From Gaertneriomyces semiglobifer (lineage: Eukaryota > Chytridiomycota > Chytridiomycetes > Spizellomycetales > Spizellomycetaceae), in contig JAHLKF010000002.1 of assembly GCA_025558075.1 (NCBI GenBank), positions 124,001 to 188,000 of the forward strand: a DNA stretch of 64,000 bases, read 5' to 3'. Shown piece after piece: positions 33,330 through 44,788 of the stretch; the stretch's first letter is position 1, and every line of letters begins with the position of its first letter. Below the pieces are notes generated by a model. It saw nothing but the letters and a program-made list of their open reading frames with translations. It was not told the origin of the DNA and searched no databases. Position numbers and translations under genes: made by a program.

Positions 33330-34738
33330 CTAAATGCATACACGCTCTCCTGGCGTGTCAGTTGGCATCAACTCGTCAGGCGTTAAAAGAGGCGTAGCTC
33401 GCTGCTGCATCTCGTCCGCCAAGGCCTTTTGAATTCGCTCAATGGTTTCGCAATGCTTCGGCAACTCCACCGGAGCCCTGCAAGGATGAATTGATGTTAG
33501 TTAAGCTCACAAGCATTACACGTACATTCGTTCAACCGTACCGTCCGTCGCGCAAGTCGATACCCCTGACCGGAAGAACGGCACGGGAGGTACCTGAGTT
33601 CGAAAGGTCAACATACTGTAAGAACGACCGTGATACGCATCAATACTCACTGCAAATGAAAGCTCCAAGCCATTGATTCACATCAACAATCCGAGGGAAC
33701 TCGAAGCGAAAATCGATGTTCTCTCGTTCACAGACTTTCTTGACCATTTGAAGTATGGTCCCGAGCAGCACATACTGGAGAGGTGCGCACTGGACATAAG
33801 GCTTGTTACCAGCAGCCACATCGGGCACAATGGCGCAGAAATTTGACGTCAATCCTTCGTAAATGTTGAGATGTGGATCAGTGAGGAGCACCTCCTGAAC
33901 TGTCGGCGAAAGCAGTTTTTCTAACGCTAGTCGATCACTGCCATGCTACGTAAGAAAACAAACACTCGGCAATCATGTGTATCGCATACACTTACGTCAC
34001 CCATTTGGAATCTTTTGCCGTAGCATTTTTCCTTGGCATGCCGTAAACGGTCACATCACAAGTATTTGTCTTTGGCTGGAAAAGCTCATCGCAGAGTACA
34101 AGAACTTTCGCGCCGTGCTGTGGTCCAAAGCATCACTCGGTCGGTACAACACATAACATAACCAACAGTAATGCTCACGTCCACGAGATAAGTCACGAGG
34201 ACCGTTATCTTGGCTTCCACACCGTCCTGCATTCTTTTGGGGTCCGCCAGCAGCCATTTCTTCAGTGCCGCCCGGATTAGTGGCGTCACGTAACGGGGTA
34301 GCGTTTGGGAGTTCCGGAATGGCTCTAATGCTTGAGTAATGGCCGGCGGTTCCTCTGGTCCCGATTCATTTGACACCACAGGGCAGGTTACCACTTGGGC
34401 GGGCCGTGTGGCGTCAGTAGAAAAAGTGAAGCGGATATTAGAAAGCGAGGTGCTCAGGCGGGTTAGGTGCGCTGGAAGGTCGAGTAACGAGAGATGCTTG
34501 ATTGTGCGGCCGGCTGTGTATGCCCCTAATATGAGAAGTCAGCCTTGGGAACCCTGGTGCTTGCTGCAGGAGATAGTTTGTTACCTGGAGGATTTTGCAG
34601 AAGCAAGGTTTTGGCTGTCATGTCGGAATCGCTAGCAACAACCTTTTCTCCAATAGCGCCATCGCCCGATGTGCTATGTGCGATTGGCCGCTCATACTGA
34701 GCCAAGACTGAACGGGGACTACCGTCAACCCAGCGCAT
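33330..34738 (-). CDS. Class IV PLP-dependent aminotransferase-like protein
   Basis: Six exons (34738-34585, 34525-34179, 34117-34001, 33945-33651, 33593-33542, 33477-33330) encode 370 residues; all phases agree. Fold-type IV landmarks are present: LQNPPGAYTAGRT near the start, VTVYGMPRKNATAKDSKW, SDRLALEKL, EVLLTDPHLNIYEGLTSNF (the conserved EG-x-x-x-NF turn) and STSRAVLPVRGI (phosphate cup). Members include branched-chain and D-amino-acid aminotransferases and aminodeoxychorismate lyase. The KDS-x-W and LTDP..EGLTSNF spelling resembles the uncharacterised plant/fungal branch. The reaction is therefore unknown; PLP binding is inferred, with Lys of AKDSKW the likely Schiff-base residue. The start is uncertain: an upstream in-frame ATG at 34783 is possible. 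The 3' end is 45 bp from the CFAP44 stop. Confidence 0.75.
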
Positions 34739-35127
34739 CCTTGAATCGCAAGTGACACTGTTACGTACCAGCAGGGGCAACATGTGCAGTGCTTGCCATC
34801 CTAAAAAACAGGTGCCTCTGTGACTGAAAGACGGATGGAGCAAGCCTGCTTCTCGCCACAAAGTACGTATACGGCATGCTGGTTTAAAATCCAGGTTTTG
34901 TTTGTTGGAGACTCGCGGAATGGCAGCTCGGTACAGACATGCCGAGATCCGCGGATATGCTTACGCAATAATGTCAGTCACGTGCAGTGGCACAGTTGCA
35001 GAGGAACGTTGCTGTTTTTCTTGTTAAAATGTCTGTGGCAAACCGAAGCAAAGCGAACAGTTTAATTCACATCCCAGGCACAATACTCGAGCCCTTCTGC
35101 ACGCCAGCTGATACTTGAGTCGCCACA
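34739..35127. promoter_or_regulatory. Divergent promoter of aminotransferase-like and eL27 genes
   Basis: About 390 bp. It contains a CACGTG E-box at 34979-34984, about 145 bp upstream of the eL27 start codon. No other element is recognised. Confidence 0.35.
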
Positions 35128-35737
35128 ATGAAGTTCCTCAAGACTGGAAAGGTATGCGGGTGTGCCTGCGGGAGACGCTGTGCGAATTTCTCCCGTTCAG
35201 TTGAAGCTAATTCTGGTTGGATTGCAGGTTGTCCTCGTCCTTCAGGGACGTTACGCCGGTAAGAAGGCCGTCATCGTCAAGAACTTTGACGAAGGCACCA
35301 AGGAGCGTGCTTACCCCCACGCCATTGTGGCTGGCGTCGAGCGTTACCCTTTGAAGATCACCAAGGGTATGGGCCAGAAGCGTGTCGCTAAGCGGTCTCG
35401 CGTGAAGCCGTTCGTCAAGGTTGTCAACTACAACCACTTGATGCCCACTCGGTAAGCCTTTAGGTTGCGTATATAAGTGGACACGCAAAATCAGTCGTCG
35501 CTAACACGTGCGTATATAGTTACAACCTCGACATCGAGTTGAAGTCCCTCGTCACCGCTGACACCCTCAAGGAGCCCACCCAGCGTATTGCCGCCCGCAA
35601 GGCCATCAAGAAGCTGTTCGAAGAGCGCTACAACAGCGGCAAGAACCGTTGGTTCTTCCAGAAGCTGCGTAAGTACATGACTGATCTTTTTCGGTTATTC
35701 AACTGGTTCTAAATTATTTCATGCTATAGGTTTCTAA
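35128..35737 (+). CDS. 60S ribosomal protein eL27
   Basis: Four exons (35128-35151, 35228-35451, 35520-35668, 35730-35737) encode 134 residues, one or two shorter than yeast or human eL27. The sequence starts [20 protein letters not shown] (KOW motif) and contains [32 protein letters not shown] and [21 protein letters not shown] at the C terminus, all diagnostic. The protein sits on the large subunit near the tRNA exit region. The first exon has only 24 nt and the last coding exon only 8 nt (two residues plus stop). Codon use shifts to C-ending codons (ATC, GTC, AAG) compared with neighbours, as expected for a very highly expressed gene. Confidence 0.98.
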
Positions 35738-35956
35738 ACTGGGTTTCTTGTATTGTTAACGTAATATAAGATAAGGTGCATACGCCTGCACACCCCAGTT
35801 ATTCTCAGCCGGCGACGGCTTGTCCAGTAAATCTGTCTTTCGACAGTTGGGCGCAAATTTTCTGAAGCATAGAGTCGTGGGTATCCCTGCTCCGAACTTT
35901 GCCCACCCTTTTATGGGAGCGGTTGCCACACTGCGACTGCGTGCCGGTCGTATGGC

Positions 35957-36716
35957 CTAAACCCCATTGGAGGCAGTGCCACTGTCATTTGCCAGAATTT
36001 CCTCCTCGAGATACTTCATGATATAGTTCAGGTAAATGACGTCTTCCCGCGTTGGTAACTTGATAGGTGGTTGCCCTATTACTTCGGGGTACTCGCACCT
36101 ATCTCTGCATAGAAGCTCTGCGCATTGTCAGACAGGGATTTCAGTCCTCAATGGTGCGTGCAACATTACCTTTGCTCTTTACGCGTCTCTTCTTCTTGGA
36201 GCAGTCTTTTGCACCTGGTCGTTTGCCATTCCACCCACCGTGAGCCTTGGGAGTCACGTCAGCGGCCTTTATTAGATTGCTGCCACCTGGAGGGTACGGT
36301 ATCAGTGAACTCGCTTTGGCTTGTCGCAGCTTTTTCGCTTGGGGTGCCGTCCTTGGTCGCCGCTCCATCGAATGAGGCGTGATCAGTTCTTCAGAAGAGC
36401 GGGATACACTTTGTGATGATTCGCAGGACGAAGGTGCCCGCCGTCGACGTGATATCGCTGGAACTGCAGTCACTGGTCGTTCTATTTTTGCGTCCCGGTG
36501 ACGATCTTGCCCTTGGCATTTCATCCCTCTCTTCTTCCGTCGTCTTTTGTCGTCTCGTCGTATGGAGGGAAGCGAGGTTGAGCCTCCCCCAGGTCTCCAA
36601 GGTTCAGTACATGTCTTAGCATTGCAGATTTTGCCTGAACCTTTGGTAGACCTGCTTCCCTGTGATACCACTGGCAGATGGCATTGTAAGTTGGCCAATA
36701 ATGTCATGCTTGGCAT
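35957..36716 (-). CDS. Hypothetical basic protein
   Basis: Unrecognised. Two exons (36716-36170, 36117-35957) joined in phase 1 give 235 residues. Exon 1 is very basic, with clusters DDKRRRKKRG and SKKKRRVKSK that could act as nuclear localisation signals, and Ser-rich spacers. Exon 2 is different in character: PPIKLPTREDVIYLNYIMKY followed by LEEEILAND, an acidic helix that looks like real coding sequence and stays open to its stop. The first in-frame ATG is 36716. The splice between a GTAATG donor and a GCGCAG acceptor is the only one that joins both parts. A nuclear or chromatin role could be guessed from composition but is not supported by any domain. Confidence 0.4.
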
Positions 36717-36854
36717 CTTCGTTCGGAGGATTTCCCAACGGTTATGAGGATACAGACCGCTTCGGCAGGTCTGGAATATAAATAGATCGGCCGGGCAAAA
36801 CAAAATAAATTATTTACAGACACGTGTGGTTGTTCTATCCCCAAAAGTAGTTCG

Positions 36855-38010
36855 TCACGGTGTCAACCAATCTTTGAAGTACTTGCAATTTCCTGGATTA
36901 ACAGGTCCGGTCTCCGAGCAGAATTCAAACACGGGACATTTCCCGCAAGGCATGTCCGTCCAAGCGTTTCGCTCCTCTATGGTAGCTCCATTCACAGCTT
37001 TGTACATCCACATATCGTTTTCCAGATCTACCACCTGCTCATCGGCGTCCAGATCCTCTGGTTCAGACTGATCCGAAAAGTCCTGGCCGAGTTTGGGGAG
37101 TTTAACGACTTTCCCATCGTAGTAAAGGCGGTCAAGGATCTGTTTCACATCCTCTAGAGATAACGGCACATTGATGAGACCAGACTTTGAAAGAAACTTG
37201 TGTACTTGAGATGCAGTGGGGTAGTTCGTATACGAAGCAGGGTATATGGCATTTGGCGTTTTTGGGAAACTCTGCCAACCCATACCTTGTTAATGACAGT
37301 GATTTAAAAATGATCGCTTATCTCCTTACCATTTTCACAATGTAACGATGCAGTTGAAGGGAGAGTTGCTCAATGAAGTCAACATCCATTTCGTTGTCTG
37401 TATACCAAGCTCCGCCAGTCAGCTCCGTTGAGGGTTCCAGCTCGAAAAGTAGATACGTTTTCTTGAACGGCGTTTTGACGGGTTTGATCCATTTGATTAC
37501 GTTCTTCTTCTCGAGGCCCTTGATGACGGTGTCTGCCAGTTTTGCGTGCAGTCCGCTACGTTCCTTCAGCTGCTTCACCCAGACACCAGTATTTCCAGCC
37601 TCTTTCACAATTCGGTAAATGATGCGCTCCTCATCCTTCATGCCAACTGTTGCGGCGGCATCTTCTATGGACCGTGCTTTGAACCCAAGTTTTCCGGATC
37701 TTCCTATGGCAGTGAAATCTACAAATTGCTATTGAAGAGTACCCATTAGGCAACGAGGCATGCTAACCACGCAATTGAAAGACGCACCTTGCCCGACAGG
37801 CTGTTCATGATGTCCATCATCTTTTCCGTTTCCCATCCTGTCTTCGTTCGTAGGTCATCGGAGGAAAGACCCTGGGTGATAGAATGGTTAGTTTAATCTC
37901 GCTCGTAAGAGGTGTTTGAGGAGGGCACATACCCTCTTGTTTTCCTTCAGTATATTCAAGGCACTTTCCTCATCGGCGGACAAGCCGCCCACCTTACTCC
38001 GGCTAGCCAT
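36855..38010 (-). CDS. RNA polymerase III subunit Rpc34/RPC6 (POLR3F)
   Basis: Four exons (38010-37933, 37871-37788, 37728-37330, 37271-36855) encode 325 residues, the family length. The winged-helix segments are present: MKDEERIIYRIVKEAGNTG with VWVKQLKERSGLH, then VIKGLEKKNVIKWIKPV, and PLSLEDVKQILDRLYYDGKV in the third. The C-terminal cysteines CGKCPVFEFC and NPGNC match the conserved four-cysteine motif that binds a 4Fe-4S cluster in human RPC39 (this subunit). The protein belongs to the C82/C34/C31 subcomplex and contacts TFIIIB during initiation. TFIIIC subunit tau131 is also in this window (61.7 kb). The first two short exons encode MASRSKVGGLSADEESALNI and the GLSSDDLRTKTGWE segment. 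Confidence 0.93.
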
Positions 38011-38372
38011 GGGCGGTTCCTTCCCTTCTTCTTGGCGAACGTACAGGACGTTGTTCGTCGGATGTGTTTAATGTCTTTTGAATGATCTTTGGTAGCAAAG
38101 ACGAGGGCAACAAAAATTCACAAAGTATCGCCGCGACAACACGAAGAACCACACACAATCCTTGTTTAGGTTGAACGTTAGGTAGGGATCACCCCTAATA
38201 ATTAAGCTACGGAGGTAATTCATCATCGAGCTTAGCGCCGTGATAGCAGCTCATCAGAGGTTTCCTTGATGGAAGTCAACTGTCAGCCTAAGTCATCTAG
38301 TTGCATGCGGAGAACTGGGCGGCATCGCTATACAGTGACTTTGAACAAGTGAAGAGATCAACAGTCGTCGAA
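38011..38372. promoter_or_regulatory. Divergent region between rpc34 and the LisH-WD40 gene
   Basis: About 360 bp between divergent starts. No specific element or coding potential recognised. Confidence 0.3.
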
Positions 38373-40871
38373 ATGGCCGATGCTAGTGGTGCGCTGTTAG
38401 AGGAACACTCGCCGGATCATGGTAGCGAAGGAGGTTCTGAGGAGAAACGAGGGTCGCAGCCTCCACGAGACGACGCACCTCGATCTTCGGCGGCACCCAC
38501 AGAAGAGAACAACCCCGAGTCCTTGCAAGATGAAACTGCGACAGCTGAGAGCTCGAGAGCATCAGCAAGATGCTCCGAAACAAACCGTATTCCCTCGCAA
38601 ATTACACACAACATTCCCCCAGACGTCGACGACCACAGGAAGAGGTATGCCATTCCCGCGTAACCTGTGAGCCTTTGTGCATCGAATGACAATCAGTTCC
38701 GGTCCAGCTTATTGAACATTGCCTCCAATCAAGCGCATGTAGGGACCCCTGAAATCATTCGCCCTACAGAAGACATCTTCAACTCATCGGAAGATAGGAT
38801 AAAAGAGGTGCGCTTGAAGCGTTCGTCCTTCATTCATAATTATGCACCAACGACGTCTTGCGCAGGATATTATCCGCATGATAGTGCAGTATTTACATGA
38901 CGAAGGGTACACGACCTCGACCATGACTGTGTTAGACGAGGCGAACGTCAAGCTCTATGAACGTGAAGAGCGGCATGCAGAGATTCGGAGGATGCGCAAA
39001 GCAGTGCTGGGTGGGTGCACGGATGATTGACCTGCCGGAAGATCATTCGGTCAGGCGGGACGAAGATCAATCGCGAGTTCACAAATCGTTGACGCCAGCT
39101 GTCCATGCTACTAGACGGTGACTGGGCTGAAGTCGACAAACTCTGCACCAAGACCTTGATGAAGAATCACAAGAGCTTTCTGTATGCTGTTTACAAGCAG
39201 CAATACTTGGAGTACATTGAACATCACGAAATCCAAAAGGCAAGAAGGGACAAGTCACACGGCCAATTCATGGGTGTCAAACTCACCGGTGGCATAACAG
39301 GCATTCACACATCTTAATAAGCGATTGAAGCCTCTGGAACATTTGCAAACGACGCCGAATGAATTCAAAGACCTCTGCTACTTACTTACAGCAAAATCCG
39401 TCCATGATGCCCCCGCCTTCAAAGATTGGGCTGGCATAACTCCTGCACGGTAATTATTAGTGTAAGTTAGGGCAGATTTGATGAGTTTCTTATTGGCTTC
39501 AACAGAGAGAAACTAGCAGAGCACTTCCAGAACATGGTGGACTTCGAGAGTGCAGACCGGGATGGTAAGTACTTTGCATCTGTTCAACCCGAACGGCCGC
39601 ACCTGTAACGCATCATTTGCAGGCTCCGTCTACGTACCCCCGCAGCGACTCTTGACCATGCTACGCCAAGCCGTAGCCTATCAAATCGAGTCCTCACGCT
39701 ACCACCCTCGCATAGCTCCACGCGTAACAACTCTTCTCGCCGATTACCATTCCTTAACCATCCCTAATGGCGTGCGAAATACCCTTGCTGGTCACAAGGA
39801 CAACGTCAAGTGTATCGCCTTCATTGGAGACGATGGACTCTCCATTATCTCTGGCTCTAGTGATAGCACATGCCGCATATGGAACACTGAGACCGGCGAG
39901 TGCCAAGGAGTGCTTGAAGGGCATCTATCGCGCATATGGGACGTGGCGTCGAGTAAAGCTGGTCTGACTGTGGCGAGCGCATCCGGAGACGGGACGGTCA
40001 AACTTTGGGATTTGAGGACCAACAAGATGCAGTGCATGACGACTTTGGAGGACAGTAATGGTGACGTGTACTCGGTGGATTTCCATCCGGCAGGCCGTCA
40101 TATTGTCTCAGGCGGTTATGACAAGACTGTTCGGCTGTATGACATTGAACGGCAAACAGTCGTCAAAACTTTTAGCGGTCATCAACTTTCCGTGTCAAAA
40201 ACCATTTTCAATCCACTGGGAAACTTGATAGTTACAGGATCCAAGGATAATACGATCAAATTCTGGGATATTACTTCTGGTATTTTGTTTCCGTGAATGT
40301 TCTGGCTTGGTTCTGTATACTCAGGTTGGCGAGCTTAGGCTTATGCATCCGCACAATATCGTCACATCTGGGCGAAGTAACTTCCGTCGACCTAAGCTCT
40401 AACGGATCCCTACTGCTGAGTAGTTCAAAGGATAATTCGAACCGTCTCTGGGATATCAGAATGGTCAGCTACTGTTCTCGCGCACGAAGTGGAGCTGTTT
40501 GCTAATGTGAGAGTTACGCCGCGGTTAGGTGCGACCAATACGAAAGTTCAAGGGACATCAAAATACATCAAAGAATTTCGTGAAAGCTGGCTTTGCAGGA
40601 GATGCCTTAGTGGTTGGCGGGTCGGAGGTGAACAAACCAATGTTTCGTTGCTGCGACTCAAGAGAACGTTTTAACACATGCGCAATAGGATGGAATCGTG
40701 TACGTCTGGGACGCGACCAAGGGCGATATCTTGCAAAAGTTACGAGGGCATCGTGATATTGTTTACAGTGCAGCGTGGAATCCCAGGCAAAGCCTGTTTG
40801 CCAGCTGCTCAGATGATCGAACAGTAAAGACTTGGTGGTTTGATGACGCGAAGCCGTTGTATGAGGCCTAA
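38373..40871 (+). CDS. LisH-CTLH-WD40 repeat protein of unknown function
   Basis: Ten exons: 38373-38624 (tentative), 38697-38807, 38866-39010, 39115-39239, 39301-39449, 39506-39564, 39623-40279, 40339-40463, 40529-40627, 40689-40871; about 634 residues. An acidic Ser-rich tail is followed by a LisH motif (DIIRMIVQYLHDEGYTTSTM), a CTLH region (DGDWAEVDKLC, EIQKAFTHLNKRLKPLEHL), a linker with VPPQRLLTMLRQAVAYQ, and a seven-bladed WD40 propeller (GHKDNVKCIAF, IISGSSDSTCRIWNTETGEC, and so on to DDRTVKTWWFDD). LisH-CTLH-WD40 proteins often scaffold ubiquitin ligases, spliceosomes or microtubule factors; SMU1 has the same order but different sequence. Intron 4 uses a GC donor (39240, AAG|GCAAGA). 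The first exon has an in-frame stop at 38661 downstream of its end, removed by a weak GTCGAC donor at 38625. Confidence 0.82.
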
Positions 40872-41133
40872 GCTTGCTGAGGCTTTGCAATTCCGGGATC
40901 GGCCATAATGACTGTTATTGGAGTCCGTAGCAGTTATACAGTACTAGCTTAGGAACATTGCGTAAGCTGGACGCATCTGCTTTGTTTTAAATGCGATTGG
41001 TCACAGCATCTCCGAGTCAAAATTCGTACATTGATTGAACCACGGTGCAGACTACTAAAATAAATACATAAAGTCTACCTAATCAGCTCACACCACTGCA
41101 ACATTGGCAGCCAGTTGAGTTAAAGCGCGATGT

Positions 41134-42039
41134 CTATTGGGCTTCCAGCGCTTCCGACGCTGGTGTTTTCGGTACAGAGACGTACACCGGGAGGGCTGTT
41201 GAGTCGGTCGTCTTCACATGTATTGACTGAATGTTGTTCCACTTCTTCGGGATCTTGCTTACGATTTCTGGAGTGGCCATCATGATATTCTCCACAAGCT
41301 TGTCGATACCAAACTCCGTGTTCCCCATTTTCAGCGTCACACAAGTCCCCATCGAGAAATGCAAGTAAGTAGAATGCAGCGCACTCTCAATTTCCCCTTT
41401 CAAATTGTTTTTCTTCATGTCTACAGGTGAAGGATGCCTGGAAACATCGGAAAATGAGTGATTGAAAATTAGCGTCGGAAAAATGAGAAAGTACATACTT
41501 CTTTTTGGTGAAGAAATATTTGCCAAGAATATTTGGAAGCACCGGAAGAACACGGTCATCCGCCAAAAACAGATCGAACGAATCGCACAGCTGACGTTTG
41601 GCTTCATATGTACTGAACTTGCTCTTTAACTTTTGCACCCCAATGACTTTCGTTATCCCTTGAACGCCTTTTGCCTCCAGAAGTTCTTTGAATTGCCGCT
41701 GAGGATCCTTTGTGATGAGGCAGACCTCCGGCGATTTGTGAATTGCGTGAGTTAATATGATGCGTTCTGGTTTGATCCGGCGCTTGTCGGGCATGAGTTT
41801 GGTGGTGATCACCAGTTGCACAGATTTCGATTTTTCATCTCCAGCGAGCAAGTCCTTGGTCGCATTCTTCTTTTCTTCCGTTGCCCGCTTCTTTTCGTAT
41901 GCCAAGAGAGCCTTGATGGCGTTCCTCACCTAACGTTTGCAATGGGGGAGCGAGATTTGCTTTAGTGAACCGAAGGCTCGATCGGCAATTGATTCAATGA
42001 AACTGAATCAAGCCATACCTGCTTTTCGTTCAAAGACAT
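41134..42039 (-). CDS. Ribosomal L1-fold nucleolar protein (Cic1/Utp30/RSL1D1 family)
   Basis: Three exons (42039-42019, 41929-41499, 41437-41134) encode 251 residues. The first exon is only seven codons (MSLNEKQ). The protein shows the two-domain ribosomal L1 fold used by ribosome-biogenesis factors: LVITTKLMPDKRRIKPERI, VCLITKDPQRQFKELLEAKG, KVIGVQKLKSKFSTYEAKRQ, FDLFLADDRVLPVLPNILGK and a C-terminal part with FSMGTCVTLKMGNTEF and IHVKTTDSTALPVYVSV. Yeast Cic1 acts in 60S maturation and Utp30 in the 90S pre-ribosome; which paralogue this represents cannot be decided. Nucleolar location is inferred. A telobox-like AACCCTAACCCC lies about 130 bp upstream, a motif often found before ribosome-biogenesis genes. 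Confidence 0.85.
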
Positions 42040-42835
42040 TGTAGGTTCTTTGAACTTGGTGAGCCAATGATTCAGTGATGGAAATGGACGGGATTGAAAA
42101 GCCTAACTGCGTTTGTTGGGGATAAATTCTCAACACGAACCACTGCGATTTCTGGCCAAAAAGAACGATGCAACCCTAACCCCAACGCAGACATTACGCG
42201 TAGTAACCGATAACGGAAAACAGCGACTGCGATTCGCCTTTGCTCAACGATTCACCGCTTTGGCTCGACGATTTCAGCTACTCTTTGCCCGAACAATCGT
42301 TTGAAGTTGCCATTGAGTGCACGATGTTGGACTGGATGGTGAACGTATAATGGGCTAAGCTGCTAGCAGTCCCTCTCGGCTGTTTCTTACTTCATGCCCA
42401 GCTTCGTTGCTGGAACACGACATCTTTTCAGTTTTCAAGATCAGTTTTAGGGCCGGTTTTCTTTGCACCGAATGGCGACTCCTCCGTTCTTCCGCTTGCT
42501 TGCAAACGTCACTTTTCGAGTCCCCATTCAAGTTTGCTTTTTCATGAGTTATTAAGATCATACAGATCTACCAGAGAGCGACAGCTATGAAGCAATCGCA
42601 ATTGTGTGAAATTTTGGGCGTAGTCTTCCGGTAAATACCTTCAAAAGGGTTGAACGGAGATTGGCTTCAATCCCATGTTTACAGCGCTTGGTCGAGGCGG
42701 GTAGTCACTCTATTCCGCGTCCTAGTGAGATTGAACATTCGGCATTCGACCTTTCTTTGAGTGATGTCCAGTTTATTCTGGGTTCGGCGAGTGGTCCTGA
42801 GCACTAACATCGCGCGCCCTTCGCCAGGCTCAGTG
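42040..42835. promoter_or_regulatory. Divergent intergenic region with telomere-like motif
   Basis: About 800 bp between the L1-fold gene and the Bcs1-like gene. AACCCTAACCCC lies at 42172-42183, one and a half telomere-type units, in the promoter position of the L1-fold gene. Short open frames here are not protein-like. Confidence 0.4.
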
Positions 42836-44721
42836 ATGTTCAAATCCAGTTCCAGTCCAGTAACTCTCAAGCGTGCTGTCCTCGGGGGATTAAGTTCGCA
42901 GGCCCTTTCATACCACGCGGGCCCGGGCAACGGTCTCACCGGCGCCGACGAAACCGAGAGCATCGGTAGAGGCGTTGGGGCAGTTGTCGCATCATTCGCC
43001 TCCAAGGTTGGGATAGAAGGGAATCAATTTGCCACTGGAGGTGCATATGATGTGCTTTTCTACCGCAGGACTGCTAACCTAATCCTTTTCCGAAGGGTTA
43101 ACCTTGGCCGTACTCGGTGCGCTCGCCGCTGGAGCTAGCATTCTTTGGGGTTACTGCTTAGAGTTCGTCAAGAGAAAAGTAATTATTAGTGCAGAATTCG
43201 ACAGCAGGTAACCACGCATTTGCCGCTGATTGTAAAAGTTGCTGTGAAACAGTCGCCTGATGAGCGAAATTCTTGTAGAGATGAAGTGTATAGGTGAGCA
43301 AGCTGCTGAAACTTAGCCGTCCCAATGGTATGAGCGTAACGCATGCACGGGTTGTCAGCTGGATATTGTCATTCTTGGCGGATCATCCGATGGCAAAAAA
43401 GTACGCCTCTTTGTTCTAAGGTCACTCGTTGCGATGTGGCCACTTTTCCTAAACCATTCCCACAAGGACGTCCCGGTTCTCCGTGACTACAAGTGTCAAA
43501 GTTGGACAACGAAGTGGCGGCGATATAAACCAATCTTACCAGGAGTTAGCCCCAGTATATTACTTGCCGTCGCCTGGGACACATGTCTTCACATTTGCGG
43601 GGCGCATTCTGTGGCTCTCCCGTGAACGATCCAAGCCTACCGGCGGTGGCTCGTCCTCACCGACAACGTTGGAGACCATTACCATTAACACTCTCGGACG
43701 CAACCGTCACGTTATTGAACGCTTAATTGCTCACGCCCAACGCAAGTATCTGGAAAAGGACCGTGCACGAACTGTTGTTTACTCTGCTGATCAGTATGGA
43801 AATTGGGTGAGAACGCGGAGCCGGCCGGTGAGGCCATTAGAAACCATTGTTCTCGACCAAGGCCTGAAGGAGACGTTAGTACAAGACGTGAAGGAGTTTA
43901 TAGGGAGCGAGAAGTGGTATGCAGATCGCGGCATTCCTTACAGACGAGGTTACATGTTTCATGGACCACCGGTGAGTAGTCTGATGTTGCATTCTCCATG
44001 AGACGTACGTGAATAACCGCGAATTCAGGGGACTGGCAAAACATCCTTTGTCACAGCGTTAGCAGGAGAGCTAAAGTTAAACATCTATGTCATGAGCTTA
44101 TCAAATCGAGGATTAACAGACGAAAGTAGGCGACTTCGTAACGTATCGTGAAGCAGCGCGACGGCGGATTGCTGACTTTTCACGCCTGTAGATTTACTGG
44201 ATCTAATGATCAATACACCTACCCGCTGCATTCTGCTGCTCGAAGACGTTGATGCTGCCTTTCTTTCCCGAACTGGCGGCCCCAGCGCAGGCCCCGCGGC
44301 ACCTAGCGTGTCATTCTCTGGCCTACTTAATGTGATTGACGGGGTGGCGGCTCAGGAAGGTCGTGTTCTTTGCATGACAACGAATCACCTTGAGAAACTT
44401 GACCCTGCCTTGATTCGACCTGGCCGAGTAGATGTCAAAGTCCTGCTAGATCGAGCGACACAGTTTCAAGCAAGCGAGCTTTTTATCAAATTCTACCCTC
44501 ACTCGGGTGAATCTCTGGCTCCTGGCGCTCCGGCACTCTCTGCTCAAGAGTCAGAGGCGTTGGCTCAACAATTTGCGAGTGTTATCCCTGATCGAAAATA
44601 CTCCATAGCGCATCTTCAAGGCTATCTTATGCGATACAAAAGAGATCCATGGGGTGCAGTAAAAAACGTTGACGAACTAGTTAAACCTCAGGATGCCCCT
44701 GCCGACGCGAATATGGTATAA
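42836..44721 (+). CDS. Bcs1-like mitochondrial AAA ATPase
   Basis: Seven exons (42836-43040, 43096-43207, 43279-43293, 43359-43400, 43467-43971, 44029-44125, 44192-44721) encode 501 residues. A membrane helix (LTLAVLGALAAGASILW) is followed by the Bcs1-specific domain (VYSWILSFLADHP, HVFTFAGRILWLSRER, ITINTLGRNRHVIERLI) and the AAA core: Walker A GPPGTGKTS, Walker B CILLLEDVD, sensor VLCMTTNHLEKLDPALIRPG with arginine finger region RPGRVD. Bcs1 translocates the folded Rieske protein across the inner membrane to complete complex III. Two features are unusual: a 15-nt microexon (43279-43293, encoding DEVY) and an N-terminal extension of about 65 residues rich in Ser and Gly before the helix. 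Both junctions of the microexon keep phase 2. Confidence 0.92.
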
Positions 44722-44788
44722 ATCAATCAATGTATTTCCAGATCCGGTAGCATATATATACACTATGTACAAACGTTGTAGGTAGGAC

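Noticed and set aside
38645..38671. 27-nt intron in the LisH-WD40 gene that would also remove the in-frame stop
   Set aside because: Far below the shortest intron supported elsewhere in this window (about 50 nt).
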